From Cylindrodendrum hubeiense (Eukaryota; Ascomycota; Sordariomycetes; Hypocreales; Nectriaceae), in assembly GCA_014621425.1 (NCBI GenBank), contig JAANBB010000018.1:124001-188000 (forward strand): 64,000 nucleotides of DNA. The letters are read 5' to 3'. The notes under the pieces were generated by a model, which searched no databases, was not told the origin of the DNA, and worked only from the letters and a program-made list of their open reading frames with translations. The position numbers were made by a program, and so were the translations under genes. Each line of letters opens with the position of its first letter. Within the stretch, counting starts at the first letter, position 1. This document shows, in pieces, positions 34,558 to 46,500 of this stretch.

Positions 34558-34960
34558 ATTGTTAGTGTATGGGAATTCTGCCACATTTTCTCTTTGTATC
34601 CCCAAGCCTCCAGCAGCTCCAGCAACCACAATGCCCTAAATCTCCAGCAGCTACAGTACCCCAGGTCTCTAGTAGCTATAGTACCCTAAGCCTCCAGCAG
34701 CTACAGTAATAATAGTAACCCGAACCTCCAGTAGCTATAGCGATAACAGCGCCCCAAGCCCAAGAGGCTTGGGCGCTGTAGCTACTGGAGACTTAGAGCG
34801 CTATAGCTGCTAGAGACGCAGTTGCTGGAGACTTAGCGTATTGTGGTTGCTGGAGCTGCTGGAGCTTTGGGGTGCTGTTGTTGCTATAGCTACTGGAGAT
34901 TCGGGGTGTTAGTAACGCTGGCTTCACCGCCTTTAATTGTATGTATATGTGGAGCAAGAA

Positions 34961-35050
34961 ATTTTTGAGCCAATAAGAGGGGGAAAAAAAGTCATGCCCG
35001 TGTAAGATCATGCCCGGATAGCAAAACATCATGCCCGTCTAGCAATTCCC
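34961..35050 (-). repeat. Right terminal inverted repeat
   Basis: The inverted partner of the left end. In this orientation the three CGGGCATGA words are conserved and the T-run before CCCCCTC is longer than on the left. Confidence 0.8.
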
Positions 35051-35058
35051 AATTTAAA
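35051..35058 (+). repeat. Right target-site duplication of the transposon
   Basis: AATTTAAA directly adjoining the right inverted terminus, identical to the copy at the left end. Confidence 0.85.
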
Positions 35059-35092
35059 TATCTACACATAACGTCCGTGCATTCTAAAATGC

Positions 35093-36933
35093 TCATGCGT
35101 TGTAAGGCCCGTCAGACGAGTCACCCTGGTTCTCGTTATGAATTGGTACATCCTTAATGTCATGGCGGAACTGCTCTTCCTCCTCCTTGAGCTGAGCCTT
35201 GACGATCTTGTTCGCGTTCCAGATTGGGCTGACCTCGAACAGCCGCTCAACCTTCTCGAGTGGAATACCGCTGGTCTCGGGGATGAGGAAAAACGCGAAG
35301 ATGAAGGCAAAAAAGGAGAGGGAAGCGAAAAACATATAAACCCCGTACCCCATGGCCGCAAACATTTGCTCCGTAAATCTTGACACCAGGAAGTTGAATA
35401 GCCAGTTGCTTGAGGTGGTGAAAGCTTGAGCCATGGACCGGAAACTGGGGTCGAAGAATTCCTGTGGAGAAATTTCGTTAGTGGGGACCGTTGGGGAGCT
35501 GGGAAGAGGAATGACTTACAGAGTTAATGACCCACGGGGTGCCGTTCCAGGTGGGTGTGTACACAGCGGTCCACAGGTAGAAGAAGACGATGGCAGCAAT
35601 GCCGCTGCCACTCAAGTGGTCCTGGGGGTTCTTGGTGGGCTCAACAATGCAGACGTATGCGCCGATGACCCACATGCAGATCGAGCCGGTGATACCACCG
35701 ATGAGCAGGAGCTTTCGTCGTCCAAGTTGATCGACGAGGAATAGGAGCCACACGAAAGTCATGGCAGCCTTGACGACACCGAAGATACCGGTCATGACAT
35801 TGACAGTATCAGTCTGGACGCCGATGCTCTGCAAATAGTCAGCACCTTGCTTCATCCAATTGAATTTCACTCGAACCGACTTGGTAGACCGTGTGAGGCT
35901 GTCGAAGAGGGAGGGCAGTGGACTTACAGAGAAGATTGTGGGCGAATAGTAGTTGATGGCGTTGATGCCTGAACCGTTCTGCCAGAAGAAGAGCATACAT
36001 CCCAGGAAGAGACGCCACATCATGCTCGGCTGCTGAGCGAGGGCCTGGAAGGGCTTCCACAAGCCGATGCAGCCAGCGGCCTTTTGGGCTTCAATGGCGT
36101 GGTCAACAGCAGCGACCTCTTCGATGATGTAGATGTCGGTGGGGGTCAATTGGCGAACCCAGCAGAGGTTGTCCATAGCTTGCTTCCGGCGGTCATTGAG
36201 AAAGAGCCAGCGAGGGGATTCCCGGATCCACAAGGAGCCAATGAAGAGCAGACCACCTGGGATGAGTTGGATGGCGAATGGAATAAGCCATTGCTTATGG
36301 CCTTCGGGTACGTGCTTTTCAACACCATACTACGCATCATCCAGTAATTAGCTTGCGGTGATCGTATGGAAAGGAAATCTCGATTTTGTGACTCACGTTG
36401 ATCCAGAAGCCTACCATACCACCAATCTGCCACCCAAGCTCATACAGACCAACGAGTCGTCCTCGAATAGCTGGAGGCGCAAGCTCAGAAAGGTAGATGG
36501 GGACAATGTTGGAGGCAATGCCGGTAGCCAGGCCCGATATGACACGGCCACCATACAAGATGCCCAGGCCAGTCTCGCTAGTAGCACCGCACTGAAGTCC
36601 GGCTCCAAGGGTGAAAGTGGCGGAGGCGATGGCCAAGCACCATTTGCGGCCAACCCAATTGCTGAGGACATAGGTGAGAAGAGCGCCAAAGAAGGCGCCA
36701 GCAATGAAGAGCGAAACAATATTCTCGCTGATCAAGTTTTGCTCTACCTTAGTCTTCTTATCGATACCGAATTCCTTCTCAAAGGAGTCGAGTTTGATGG
36801 TGGTACCGATAAAGGCACTGGTGTAGCCAATCATGTTGGAACCGCATGATGCCACGACGGCCAGCATGTAAACACGCCAATTGTAGACTGACGGAGGCGT
36901 CGGCCGGTCTTCGACAAGAGTAAGGAGCCCCAT
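35093..36933 (-). CDS. MFS sugar/quinate-type transporter
   Basis: Four exons (36397-36933, 35928-36329, 35520-35828, 35093-35461), all joined in phase 0, encode 538 residues. Twelve membrane helices can be followed. Sugar-porter signatures are present: GRKWCLAIASATFTLGAG after helix 2, GRVISGLATGIASNIVPIYL cut here as GRVISGLATGIA and VPIYLSELAP, RESPRWL after helix 6, GSGINAINYYSPTIF in helix 7, and PETSGIPLEKVERLF at the end. The pattern is close to fungal quinate permeases, but a hexose or other polyol substrate cannot be excluded. Its stop codon is 34 bp from the transposon's right duplication, so the element inserted just downstream of this gene. Confidence 0.88.
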
Positions 36934-38296
36934 GGCTACTGAGTCGAATAGCTAGAGCGGAGGGAAAGGTCGGGGATGAAGATGGATGGTGTCGATAAGA
37001 AAATTTAGCGAAACGAGACTATATATGGGATAGACGGGACAGGACCGGGGTTCTAGGTAATAGCTCGCTCCTTAGTCGGTGTGGGCGTGTGGAGTTCGCC
37101 CAAACAGACTTTCTCCATAAGCTACGTCACGTAGAACCACCGCGTCTGGGGCAGTATGGGGTTTAGAAAGAAGGTACAGATTCCCCCATGGAGTGAGACC
37201 TTTCCCCGGGCTAGTGTTTTCCCTGGTGGGGATATTAATCTGGGGCCAGCAAACGGTCGCAAGTGCTGCGTGGTATGTATCCTGATGGTGGGTATGCACA
37301 GCACGCACACCCCATGGTAGAGGAAGGGGTTTGAGATAAGGAGATTTCAGGCAGTCTGCCACAGAGTTTAGTTAGTCACAAGAGATGAGAACTGCAGTAA
37401 TAGAAATGTTATAAATAAATTACGAAATAAATAGGACAATACTAACAATAGTAGTAAATAGGGCGATGGAAATCAATTCATGTCAAAAGGCTCTGGCACG
37501 ATGCCCATCTGCGTGTCCGGATTTCGCAATCCCGGTCTATACCCCATATATCCCCCATAAAGCATGCCATACATTAAAGCCTATCTCCCCATAGAGTACG
37601 GAGTACAATACGGGGTAGGATCTCACTCGCAGAAGAAAAACCACGAACACGCAATATCGAACACAGAACTCCACCCCATGGTTGCAGCGTTCTAGAAAAG
37701 ACATGCGTTTTCTGGGCTGACGAACACATATTGTCCAAGGTCCAGCCAGCTGAGGCATTAATGGAAATACCTTCATCGCGAGTAAAGGATTTTCCCTTGT
37801 TGACATCTACCTCTGCGGTTCCCTGGTGCGTATGCTCGATGCATGGCGACGGCGGAGCCGCGGAGGCTCTGTGGGGTTATTCCCGGTTAATACCCACTTT
37901 CGCCACGTTCTGCAAATAATGCATTTGACATATCCCTCAGCCCCGGACCGACCGGAGGAGCGAGTGTCGGAGCGCACGTCGACGAGTCGTTGGAAACGCG
38001 CGCCTCAAGCTGGGAAAATCTTTTAACCATAGTGGAGAGTCCCACGCGCCGCGGCCCACATGTAGCCACAGTTCGGCACAGCATATCCGTCCTGCTCGCC
38101 TTACATCTCACCTAAGGTGAACGGACTTACGTCGGCTAGTTTGTAAACGAAGTCGGCATTATTCTAATTGGCTGCGGCTTGTGGAGAAGAATCGAAGGAA
38201 TACTGTCGCCGACCAGATGCGTAATTCGACGGAGTAGCTAATACCCGGCAGGGCGACAGTGCCGGCCTCTAGTGCGGCTCCGCACATCTCCATTAA
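36934..38296. other. Intergenic region between transporter and beta-galactosidase genes
   Basis: About 1.36 kb with the transporter promoter at its left end. Short TACGGAGTA-like words occur near 37595-37615. No gene, RNA or repeat element is recognised. Confidence 0.4.
37020..37025 (-). promoter_or_regulatory. Possible TATA box of the MFS transporter gene
   Basis: TATATA on the minus strand lies about 87 bp upstream of the transporter ATG. Position and sequence suit a core promoter, but this is only a motif match. Confidence 0.35.
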
Positions 38297-40984
38297 CTAA
38301 TTGACTCTCAAGTGTATAACAGCAGCTTGAAGCCCATCTGCCTCAGCCTTGATGATTACATTGCCAGTTTTGCCCTCTCTGGTTCTCACTATTGCAAGTG
38401 CAAGGCCGCTGAATGCCTTTCGTTCCAGTGAACCAAACGCGTTCATGTCGGCAGGGTTTCCGTTATCGGTTGCAACAATGTCTGCAGGCCCTGAAACCGA
38501 GAACTGGATTGTGTTGTCGGCTGTAGGCACGACAATGCCCTTTTTATCGATGACCTCAACTGTAAAGTAGGCCAAATCTTCTCCGGTAGAGTCGACAGTG
38601 GTCCGATCGGCAGTTACTCGTAGCTTGGTCGCTGCACCTGTCGTCCGAATGGTTTCTTCTATCCATTTCTTTCCGTTCTTATATGTCTTCACCTTCACAT
38701 TCCCTGGCTCGTATTTGACTTCGTCCCAACGGAAGCGATAGGTGAACTCATCCTTCTGGATTCGACCCTGCGATTCCCCATTCACAAAGAGCTCGGCTTC
38801 ATCTGCAGTAGAGAAAACGTGGACAGGTGTGATGTCGCCAACGCGATTTGGCCAGTTCCAGTGCGGGATGATATGGGCCATGGGAAGATCAGGTCGCCAA
38901 CGTGACTGGTACAGATAGAAGCGGTCCTTTTTAAATCCGGCCAAATCGATGATGCCTGAGTAGGAGCTGCGAGCGTCGTAATACGGAGTAGGCTCGCCAA
39001 TGTAATCAAAACCTGTCCAGACAAATTCTCCAGCAACAAAAGGGCTCTTGTCGTCATACATCCAGACTTTATCCGGGGGCGAACCAAAGTTGGCTGTGTA
39101 CAGCTCATATGCACTAACCTGTAGGGTAGTTGAGTTGCCACCTGAAGTTTCGTTGACGGGCGCGCCGGAATTGACCGTGACGGGGAACATGAAAGTACCT
39201 CGAGTGCTAATGGTTGACGCGGTCTCACTGCCAAGAATCATTTTGTCGGGAAAGGCCTCGTGGAAAGCAGGATATAAAGGTTGTGTCCGGATACCTTGGA
39301 GGTTGGAATAGTTTGGGGTGTCACGGATACCCGATCCCTGATAGTTGATGCTGAGAATATCCATAGCGTGGCCAAATGGCATGTCTGGCTTGGCATAGTT
39401 CATTGATGACGTGCCCGGTCTCGTTGGATCCTCATCCCTGACCATGTCGTGAAGGCGATAAGCTAGCACGGCCCCCTCTTCACCATTGTGCTGTTCCGTC
39501 ACTTCGTTCCCGAAACTCCAGGCAATAACGGATGCATGATTCCGATCACGACGCATAAAGTTTCTAAGATCAGCTTCATGCCAGTCGGAGAAGATAAGGT
39601 GGAAATCCCCATCAGTCTTGCCAAGCTCCCAACAATCGAAAATCTCATCAATGACCAGGAAGCCCATACTGTCAGTCAGCTCCAGAAGCTCTCGAGCAGG
39701 GGGATTATGCGACATGCGGATAGCATTGACTCCTAGTTCGTGAAGTATTTCCAACTTGCGCTCCGCAGCACGCAAATTGAAAGCGGCGCCAATGCCACCA
39801 AGATCGTGATGTTCATTCACGCCCTGTATCCTTACGTGTTCGCCGTTGACCAACAATCCCTGATCGGGATCGTAAGTGATTGCGCGGATGCCAAATGTTG
39901 TCTCATAAGTATCCAAGACGCGGCCTTCGATGGAGATGATTGTAACTGCAACGTAAAGATTTGGCGCCTGTGTTGGTAGAGGCCCCCAAAGGCGTGGGTT
40001 CTTTACCTCAACAGAGGAGTTGGTCGACGTTTTCTCTCCTTTTGCAACCTCGATTGACTTCTTTGGAAATGCTGCGACCCGCTTCTTTCCTGCTTTGCCA
40101 GTCTGTGCATCAACTTCATACACATTTGTACTAACATCGACTTTTCGGTCCGAGTCACTGGTATTTTCGACGTCAACGACGAGGTCGAGTGTCGCAGAAT
40201 CGACGGCGACATCTCTTGACGTGATGAAAGTCCCCCATTGGCCGACATGTAGCTTGCTAACTTTGGTAATCCAAACACTGCGGTACAAGCCGGCGCCGGG
40301 ATACCATCGCGCCGAATCAGGGGGGTTGTCTAAGCGAATCGCGAGCTGGTTGTCTCCGGCCTTGAGGTGAGAAGTTAAGTCCAGGCGGAATGAAGCATAC
40401 CCATAGGGCCAACCTCCTATTAATTTCTCGTTGACCCATACCATGGTGTAGGACATGGATCCATCAATGTCAAGGTAGATTGAGCCATCCAAATCCTGTT
40501 TGGAAATGGTGAGCTCTCGGCGATACCATCCAACTCCATGCACAGGCAGGCGCCCCATTCCGCCTCCGACAATGGGATCATCCTCGGTGTAGAAAGGCCC
40601 CGCAATGGCCCAGTCGTGAGGTAGTGTGACCTTCTCCCAATCACTTTCATCTAGAGATGCCTGGACGAAGCTTAGATTGCTAATTGGAGGGCTAGTACTC
40701 GGCACCTCGTAGTGATTGGCGGGGTCTTTGATGAAGTCGTTGGCTGATGGAAGAATCCATGGCTTCAACACAACTGCATTTTCGACATCGACCAAGTCCG
40801 GCCGATAATCGTAGATTATACCGTCAGAGTTTTGCTCCGTTCGCCAAAACCTCCAGTTCGAGTTAATCCCAGTGCGCTGCCGGCCGCCTTGACCAAGGTT
40901 TGTGACGGAGAGCGCTTCTGCGAGGTTGCTAGAGCCTAGCAACAAGAGGCTCTGCAAGACCGCTGGGAGAATTTTGAGGTTCAT
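38297..40984 (-). CDS. Secreted GH2 beta-galactosidase, bacterial type
   Basis: One uninterrupted exon encodes 895 residues from the ATG at 40984; seven further upstream codons are open but begin with GTG. A signal peptide covers about residues 1-25. The GH2 order is complete: sugar-binding domain with LPHDWAIAGPF, immunoglobulin-like domain, TIM barrel with GVNEHHDLGG and MSHNPPARELLEL, acid/base Glu494 in SFGNEVTEQ, and nucleophile Glu587 in LGSETAS. C-terminal domains resemble the DUF4982 and GH2 C-terminal domain 5 modules common in bacterial beta-galactosidases. No intron is needed, unlike most genes of this size here. Beta-galactosidase is the best guess; a related GH2 specificity is possible. 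Confidence 0.85.
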   Translation of the reverse strand: MNLKILPAVLQSLLLLGSSNLAEALSVTNLGQGGRQRTGINSNWRFWRTEQNSDGIIYDYRPDLVDVENAVVLKPWILPSANDFIKDPANHYEVPSTSPPISNLSFVQASLDESDWEKVTLPHDWAIAGPFYTEDDPIVGGGMGRLPVHGVGWYRRELTISKQDLDGSIYLDIDGSMSYTMVWVNEKLIGGWPYGYASFRLDLTSHLKAGDNQLAIRLDNPPDSARWYPGAGLYRSVWITKVSKLHVGQWGTFITSRDVAVDSATLDLVVDVENTSDSDRKVDVSTNVYEVDAQTGKAGKKRVAAFPKKSIEVAKGEKTSTNSSVEVKNPRLWGPLPTQAPNLYVAVTIISIEGRVLDTYETTFGIRAITYDPDQGLLVNGEHVRIQGVNEHHDLGGIGAAFNLRAAERKLEILHELGVNAIRMSHNPPARELLELTDSMGFLVIDEIFDCWELGKTDGDFHLIFSDWHEADLRNFMRRDRNHASVIAWSFGNEVTEQHNGEEGAVLAYRLHDMVRDEDPTRPGTSSMNYAKPDMPFGHAMDILSINYQGSGIRDTPNYSNLQGIRTQPLYPAFHEAFPDKMILGSETASTISTRGTFMFPVTVNSGAPVNETSGGNSTTLQVSAYELYTANFGSPPDKVWMYDDKSPFVAGEFVWTGFDYIGEPTPYYDARSSYSGIIDLAGFKKDRFYLYQSRWRPDLPMAHIIPHWNWPNRVGDITPVHVFSTADEAELFVNGESQGRIQKDEFTYRFRWDEVKYEPGNVKVKTYKNGKKWIEETIRTTGAATKLRVTADRTTVDSTGEDLAYFTVEVIDKKGIVVPTADNTIQFSVSGPADIVATDNGNPADMNAFGSLERKAFSGLALAIVRTREGKTGNVIIKAEADGLQAAVIHLRVN

Positions 40985-42202
40985 TTTGGATGGTGCTGAG
41001 CTCACACATTGGTTGCAATAAGACTTTCAAGCTGTAAGTGAAAGCTTGGAATGTTTCGACTCAAATTCTGTGCATTTTAACTACGGTGGGCATAGTTCCC
41101 CGCACATATTATCAAAGTATTCCCACCAATCCAGGCTCAAACTCATGATCATTAGGCTTGTTTGGGGTGCTACGCATGCCGATCAAGTATTAGAGTTGCT
41201 CCGGGTTGCTTTCGGTCATCACCAAGGGCATCAATGAGAGCACTTTACCGATGGATAAGGTTAAAAGAGGCAAGATCGGGGTGGCACCCCGCAGCTAACT
41301 GCTGATTATTGCACTTGTCTTCCGAATGAGTGGAGTAGCCTTTTAGCCTAATATACGCAGGGATACGATTGGAACGCATGTACGCAGGGTGGTATATTGT
41401 GAGGTAATTAGCATTATAGTACCCGAACTGGTCTTTGCATAGGGTTCCGGCTATATGGTGCGGGGGAGCCAGTGGTGTGCCGGTCGCGTGGTAGTAGGGC
41501 ATTTCGATGTTTAGCAGAGCATCAGTTATAAACCTGACTAAAATAACCATGCAATTAAATGTTCAATGCCACATCGAGGAATGGAAATGACTCTGTCAAC
41601 TATGAAAGTATTCTCGGCGTGACCTCCAGTGTATGGTCGATCGATTAGATGCCCTTGTGACGATCCTTAGAATCGTACAAGGAGGATTTCTGCGTACATT
41701 TGTGGAGGTAAATTCATCCAGAAGGAAACATTGGGGGATTGGTTGAGGCTCGAGCACAAAATTTGACTCTTTTTACGGTAAGCAGCCAAAGGTTAGCCTC
41801 TTGGCTTGTGAACTTGGGTATTTGGTTGAATCGGAAGGGGAACAGCAAGTTCTTGCATTTAGATGAGCAGGATGGAAGGGCATGAAGCACAAAGACCCCT
41901 TATTGATCCTGATTGGAGCATATGAACTTAGTGTGTACAGACATTATGTGGATGCTTGCTACATATCGTAGGGCTTGGTAGAACATGATTGCATAACCGA
42001 GAGCATGGGTGTGAAGTGTAATAGTACCTTCCTAAGTCCCTTGGTGTTGAGACCACGGGTTGAGTTACTAGGTCGGATGTTGTAATCGACTAGACTAAAC
42101 AATTGCAAAACTTAACAGAGCTGTTCCCTTTTCCCTCGGATCATTCACGCCATAACTTTACCCAGAATGTTTCACCACAGAGTTACCACGACCGCTGGCT
42201 TT
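40985..42202. other. Intergenic region
   Basis: About 1.2 kb upstream of the beta-galactosidase gene. A 101-codon open frame at 41245-41550 on the minus strand has no family resemblance and is not called. No other element is seen. Confidence 0.4.
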
Positions 42203-43050
42203 TCAACCACCAGCAACCCTTTGTAGGATTTGAAGAGTGTCCTCAGGACGCGAGACGAAAGGCAAATGTCCCGCTGAAATCTCATGGGTCATAACTTCGC
42301 CTGTAGCATGCCTTTTAAGAATCTCGATCAGCGCCAGTTGTGCCTCCCTTGGAACAATTTTATCCTCCCCGCATATAACATAATGAACCTTCACATATTT
42401 GTATCCCGGATATGTGAGCTTATTCTCAAAGCTCAGCCTGGAGTTGAACCTCGCCATCTTCGCTCTATGTTTCCAAGCTTCCTCTCTAGGCAAGTCAGAA
42501 AATGTCTGAGTGCCGTCTTCTATCTCGTCTGTCCATTCTATGTACTGACCGCCATCCTTGTCAAAGAGTTAGTGGTGAGAATACACGTAGGTTTTCAATC
42601 TGGACGTCTTCAATACGACGGAATGAGCTATTGCAAACATACCTTTGACTCAAAGATAGGGGGAGGATTCTGGCCAAAAAAGTCCAGTGCTGAAGTTTGG
42701 GGTTCAAGTATCATCGAAGTCACGTAGATGATCGTTTCGATGCCGCCTCTTTTTCCATACGAGGCACGTGCTGTAGTAGTAAGGAACTCGAGGGATTGTG
42801 TACCTGGAACTCCTCCTAGAGAGCTCGTGACAAGAATAACCCCCTTGTTCTCGTCAAGCAGGGGCTCGACAACTTGGCGAATTGCCAATACGTCGTCGCT
42901 AATGCCTGGAGCAGGCTGTCTCAGGTTTCGACCCACAGTGGCAAGTTGGACGGCAACAACCGCTACACCTTGGCTCTTTGCGAAGTTGCAGAAGTCTTGG
43001 AATATGGCTGGAGGCGTGCAAGCGCCTGGCACAATAACAAAAGTCGCCAT
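42203..43050 (-). CDS. Small alpha/beta hydrolase
   Basis: Two exons (42643-43050 and 42203-42556; 86-nt intron with a CACTAAC branch site) encode 253 residues. The start MATFVIVPGACTPPAIF, the nucleophile region VTSSLGGVPG and the C-terminal ISAGHLPFVSRPED, with the catalytic His, match the alpha/beta hydrolase_6-type family of small esterase-like proteins. An acid residue is likely in the VICGEDKIVP strand end. The ATG at 43050 is chosen; the upstream in-frame codon is TTG. The product should be cytosolic. Substrate unknown. Confidence 0.85.
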
Positions 43051-43532
43051 AGTCTCAGTTGTGGTCAAAGTGTGTGTTTAGAGCGGGCTGAAGATGTAGT
43101 GGATAGATGCTCACTCCAAGAGACACATGTGCGTCCAAGAGAGCCTCGAGTGATTTTCTCCATCACACGTCAGCACCAAATTCAGAAACTTAGTAATCAA
43201 GGCAATGTTGAGTGTTGATGCGGCGGATGATTTCTGCCCGGCCGGACGATAGATAGGTCCGGGCTCCGAGGGTTAGGCCAGTGATAGGAAGCCAGTCTAT
43301 TTGTTATGTACTGCAGCAGGACAAAGGCAGCCCTATCCATCCCGGTATCATCTACAAACTCAAGTCTAATGATAGAATAGGAGTCAGTTACATATAGGTA
43401 AAAATCTAGTAGTAATGGATTCATCATCCCTAAGTTCATTTCATTCCTCAAGCCCCGTCGGTGAGGGCCCGTACGCTTAGTATAATTCCCGTTTTGAATC
43501 CCCTTAAATGGATTGAGACCCATCCCAACTAT
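43051..43532. other. Intergenic space between hydrolase and ABC transporter genes
   Basis: This contains the hydrolase promoter and the 3' flank of the ABC transporter gene, both on the minus strand. Nothing else is recognised. Confidence 0.4.
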
Positions 43533-46500
43533 CTATTCCTGCTTCTTCTTCTCCAACTTCTTCTTAGGTACACGCAGCAGCCAGTACAACAGTAACGCTG
43601 CGCCAATGTTAAACAATACATAGACCCACAGGACACCGAAGTTCCTCCACCGGTCAGCATAGCTTATGCTGACTGTCTCAAGATACTTATTAGTGTCCGA
43701 AATAGGGCAGTAAAGGCATTCGACCGTAGCGCTATCATCCACAAGGTAGCCGCCGATGTGTTGCTGGTGGACAGCCACGTACTCACCGCAAGTGGAGCCG
43801 TTGGTGGGCTTGAATGAAAGTAACTCATTGTCCGCGCACACAACGTTGGTATTCGCTACTGCTGCGGACAGCACGCCGCCTACCATATAGGTGAACGGCG
43901 ATACGCGGTACATGAAAATCCAGAAACCGGGAAGGTCATCAGGCGAAGCAAGAACGCCGCAGAAGATCAGGCAGAGCGTGAAAAGTAAATCAGCAAGGGT
44001 GCCACCAGCCTCAGCTGCCTCAAAGCCAGAGACCATAAACGTCGAGAAGGTTCCAGCGAATATCATAAACATGAATAGGAATAGGAATACCAGTGCTCCA
44101 CGCTCAGTGACGTCCCCAGTTGGCTCGGCATTGCGGTAGAGCCCGACAGGATAGTACCAACTGAAATACATAAAGACGGCCATCAAGCTATTCCAAGGAA
44201 TCTCAACGATAATTTGTGAAAGCATGAAGACCTTCCATGAGTAGACCTTAGAAGGCCTCTCGCGAGCTTCGTATAGAGACCGTTGGATAACAAACTGCGG
44301 TATAGATTGCTGAACGATTTGGCCAAAAATAGTAATCAAGTTGAAGATGGAAAACATTTGGCTCTGAAGTCCCTGGATGCTGTTAGGAGCTTTGAAGAAG
44401 ATGAATCCAATAAAGAGGGATATAAGCGTGCACAGAGCAGTCTTGGAATAAATGTATGTGGGAGTACGCCAGTATTGCTGAAACACGCGGAAGAGATTTT
44501 CGCGGAGCTGGATCATGAACGGAGCTGAAAATTCGCGGTAGCTGCCAGGTTCGCCATCCATAACATCAGAAGAACCTTGTTTCTCGGTCTTCAGCTTCTC
44601 CAGTTCAACTTTCATGTCGCGATACTCGGTACTCTCACGCCACGTTTTGAACCAGTCGATATCAGTTGTCGATCCCGGGGCAGCCCCAATAACTTCAAGC
44701 ATCCACTCGGCAGGATTTGCATTAGCTGGACAGGGATGACCGCCATTGCGCTCAAAATAGCTGGTCATGATTTTCGAGTTCTCGCCAATGTCGCCAAAAT
44801 AAACAGTCTTCCCGCCCTCGGCTAGAAAGAGTAGGCGGTTAAAGCGCTGAAAAAGCACAGCTGAAGGTTGGTGGATCGTACAAAGAATTGCCTGACCGGC
44901 TTTGTTCAGCTTCTCAAGAAGATCCAGGATAGCCCAAGATGTTTGCGAATCAAGGCCAGAAGTAGGCTCGTCAACAAAGAGTAACAAAGGTGGCTTAGCT
45001 GCAAGCTCAACGGCAATCGTAAGCCGTTTACGTTGCTCCACATTGAGACCTTCGCCAGGTACACCAATAATGGCATCCGCATATTCATCCATATCCAAGA
45101 GTTTAATGACCTCTGCAACATAAGCCAGCTTATCGTTTCGAGATATATGTGCAGGCTGACGAAGGATGGCACTGAAATTTAATGCCTCCCTCACAGTTGA
45201 GGTCTGCAGGTGGAGATCTTCCTGCTGGACATAGCCAGTCTTCCTCTGGAAAGACCTATCTCGAGGTTTGCCGTTAACAAACATTTCGCCAGTGATAACA
45301 CCTATAGCGGTGCGGTCGGCTAAACAATCTAATAGAGATGTCTTTCCAGCACCTGAGACCCCCATCAAGGCGGTTAGAGTACCAGGTTTAACCCAGCCGT
45401 CGACATGGTCCAGAATGCGACGCGTCTCCTTCTTGATGTTGATATCATAACAAACGTCATGCCATTGAAACACGGATGACTGTTTCTGAAGGATTCCACT
45501 TGCTTTGCTATCACCGCGGCTCCACTTGTCCGTAATAATAGGGTGGATATTCGCTGTGGCAGCTTCAGGGTCCGTGTGGTTCTTCTCAGCAAGTTTGGCC
45601 GCGACAGGCTTGTAGCCGCGTCGGTAAACAAGGACTTCGCCCTTGGACTTCTTCGCCGAGACTATCTCAGCAGTACCCATATAGAAGAACGTAAGAACAA
45701 CCGTAAAGGCAATAATAATACCAAAATTTTGCCATCGGCGACTCCAAGAATAGTCGAAGGTAGAACTGGTGTAGTCGTCGCCAAGGACATAATCCTGGCC
45801 TGGTCTGGAACCAACGGCGTTGCATACATGATTTTCCCCAGTCACATCAGCGTACTGGGGAAACTCTCGGCTAGGAACGTAGTCATCGCAGTCAAACTTG
45901 CGGTCATGAAACTCATTGACAATAAGTGACTCGAAAGCATACGCCAAAGGATCTAGGTAATGAAGCCATCGGCACCAGTCAAGCATATACCGCTTTGGAA
46001 TAACGAAGCCAGTAAAGATGATCAGGTCAAGCATCAGAAGGCCAGCGGGCACCAGAGCTTGGAACAGCGTGCGAGAGGCCGAGGCGATTGTGCGGAAAAT
46101 CATCGACATGACCAAAACCATAGAGAAGGAGATGAGCAGGAAGAAGAAAAATGCCCCTGGCTCCCGCCGCAGGTTTGTCAAGAAATAAAGCGAAATGTTG
46201 AAAGTAATTGAGGTCAATATTTTGGCTGGCATGCCGCAAAGCATAGAAGCCACTGCCTCGGCTGAGGGGTGATAAAAGGCGTATCGGCTATGCTTTTCGA
46301 TAATTGGGCGTTGCGCAAACAGGGTCAAAATCTGGACGTCTTTAGTTCGATGTAGATAACTGTCATAAATCAATGTTTCATACCTCAAGAGCGCTCGAGA
46401 AGGCGTTTAACAAACAAGCAAAGAAGATCAAGGCTCCGCGTTGGAAAAAGGTTGATGAGGTTTGTTTGAGGTTGTAGAATATGCTACCAACGATGAGGGA

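Larger units (their letters stand above)
34468..35050. mobile_element. Non-autonomous DNA transposon (MITE), 583 bp
   Basis: The element is bounded by 8-bp direct repeats AATTTAAA and has inverted ends of about 90 bp. The outermost bases read GGCAATTGCTAGACGGGCAT on the left and GGGAATTGCTAGACGGGCAT inverted on the right, a single difference. No transposase is encoded. The inside is also largely inverted: a CCTCCAGCAGCTACAGTA-type word is repeated in the left arm and appears in reverse in the right arm around a centre near 34765 (GCGCCCCAAGCC/GGCTTGGGCGC), so a single strand could fold into one long hairpin. An 8-bp duplication fits hAT-like elements, but other superfamilies also make 8-bp duplications. 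Confidence 0.88.

Noticed and set aside
41245..41550. Minus-strand open frame of 101 codons
   Set aside because: No signal peptide, domain or conserved pattern could be seen.
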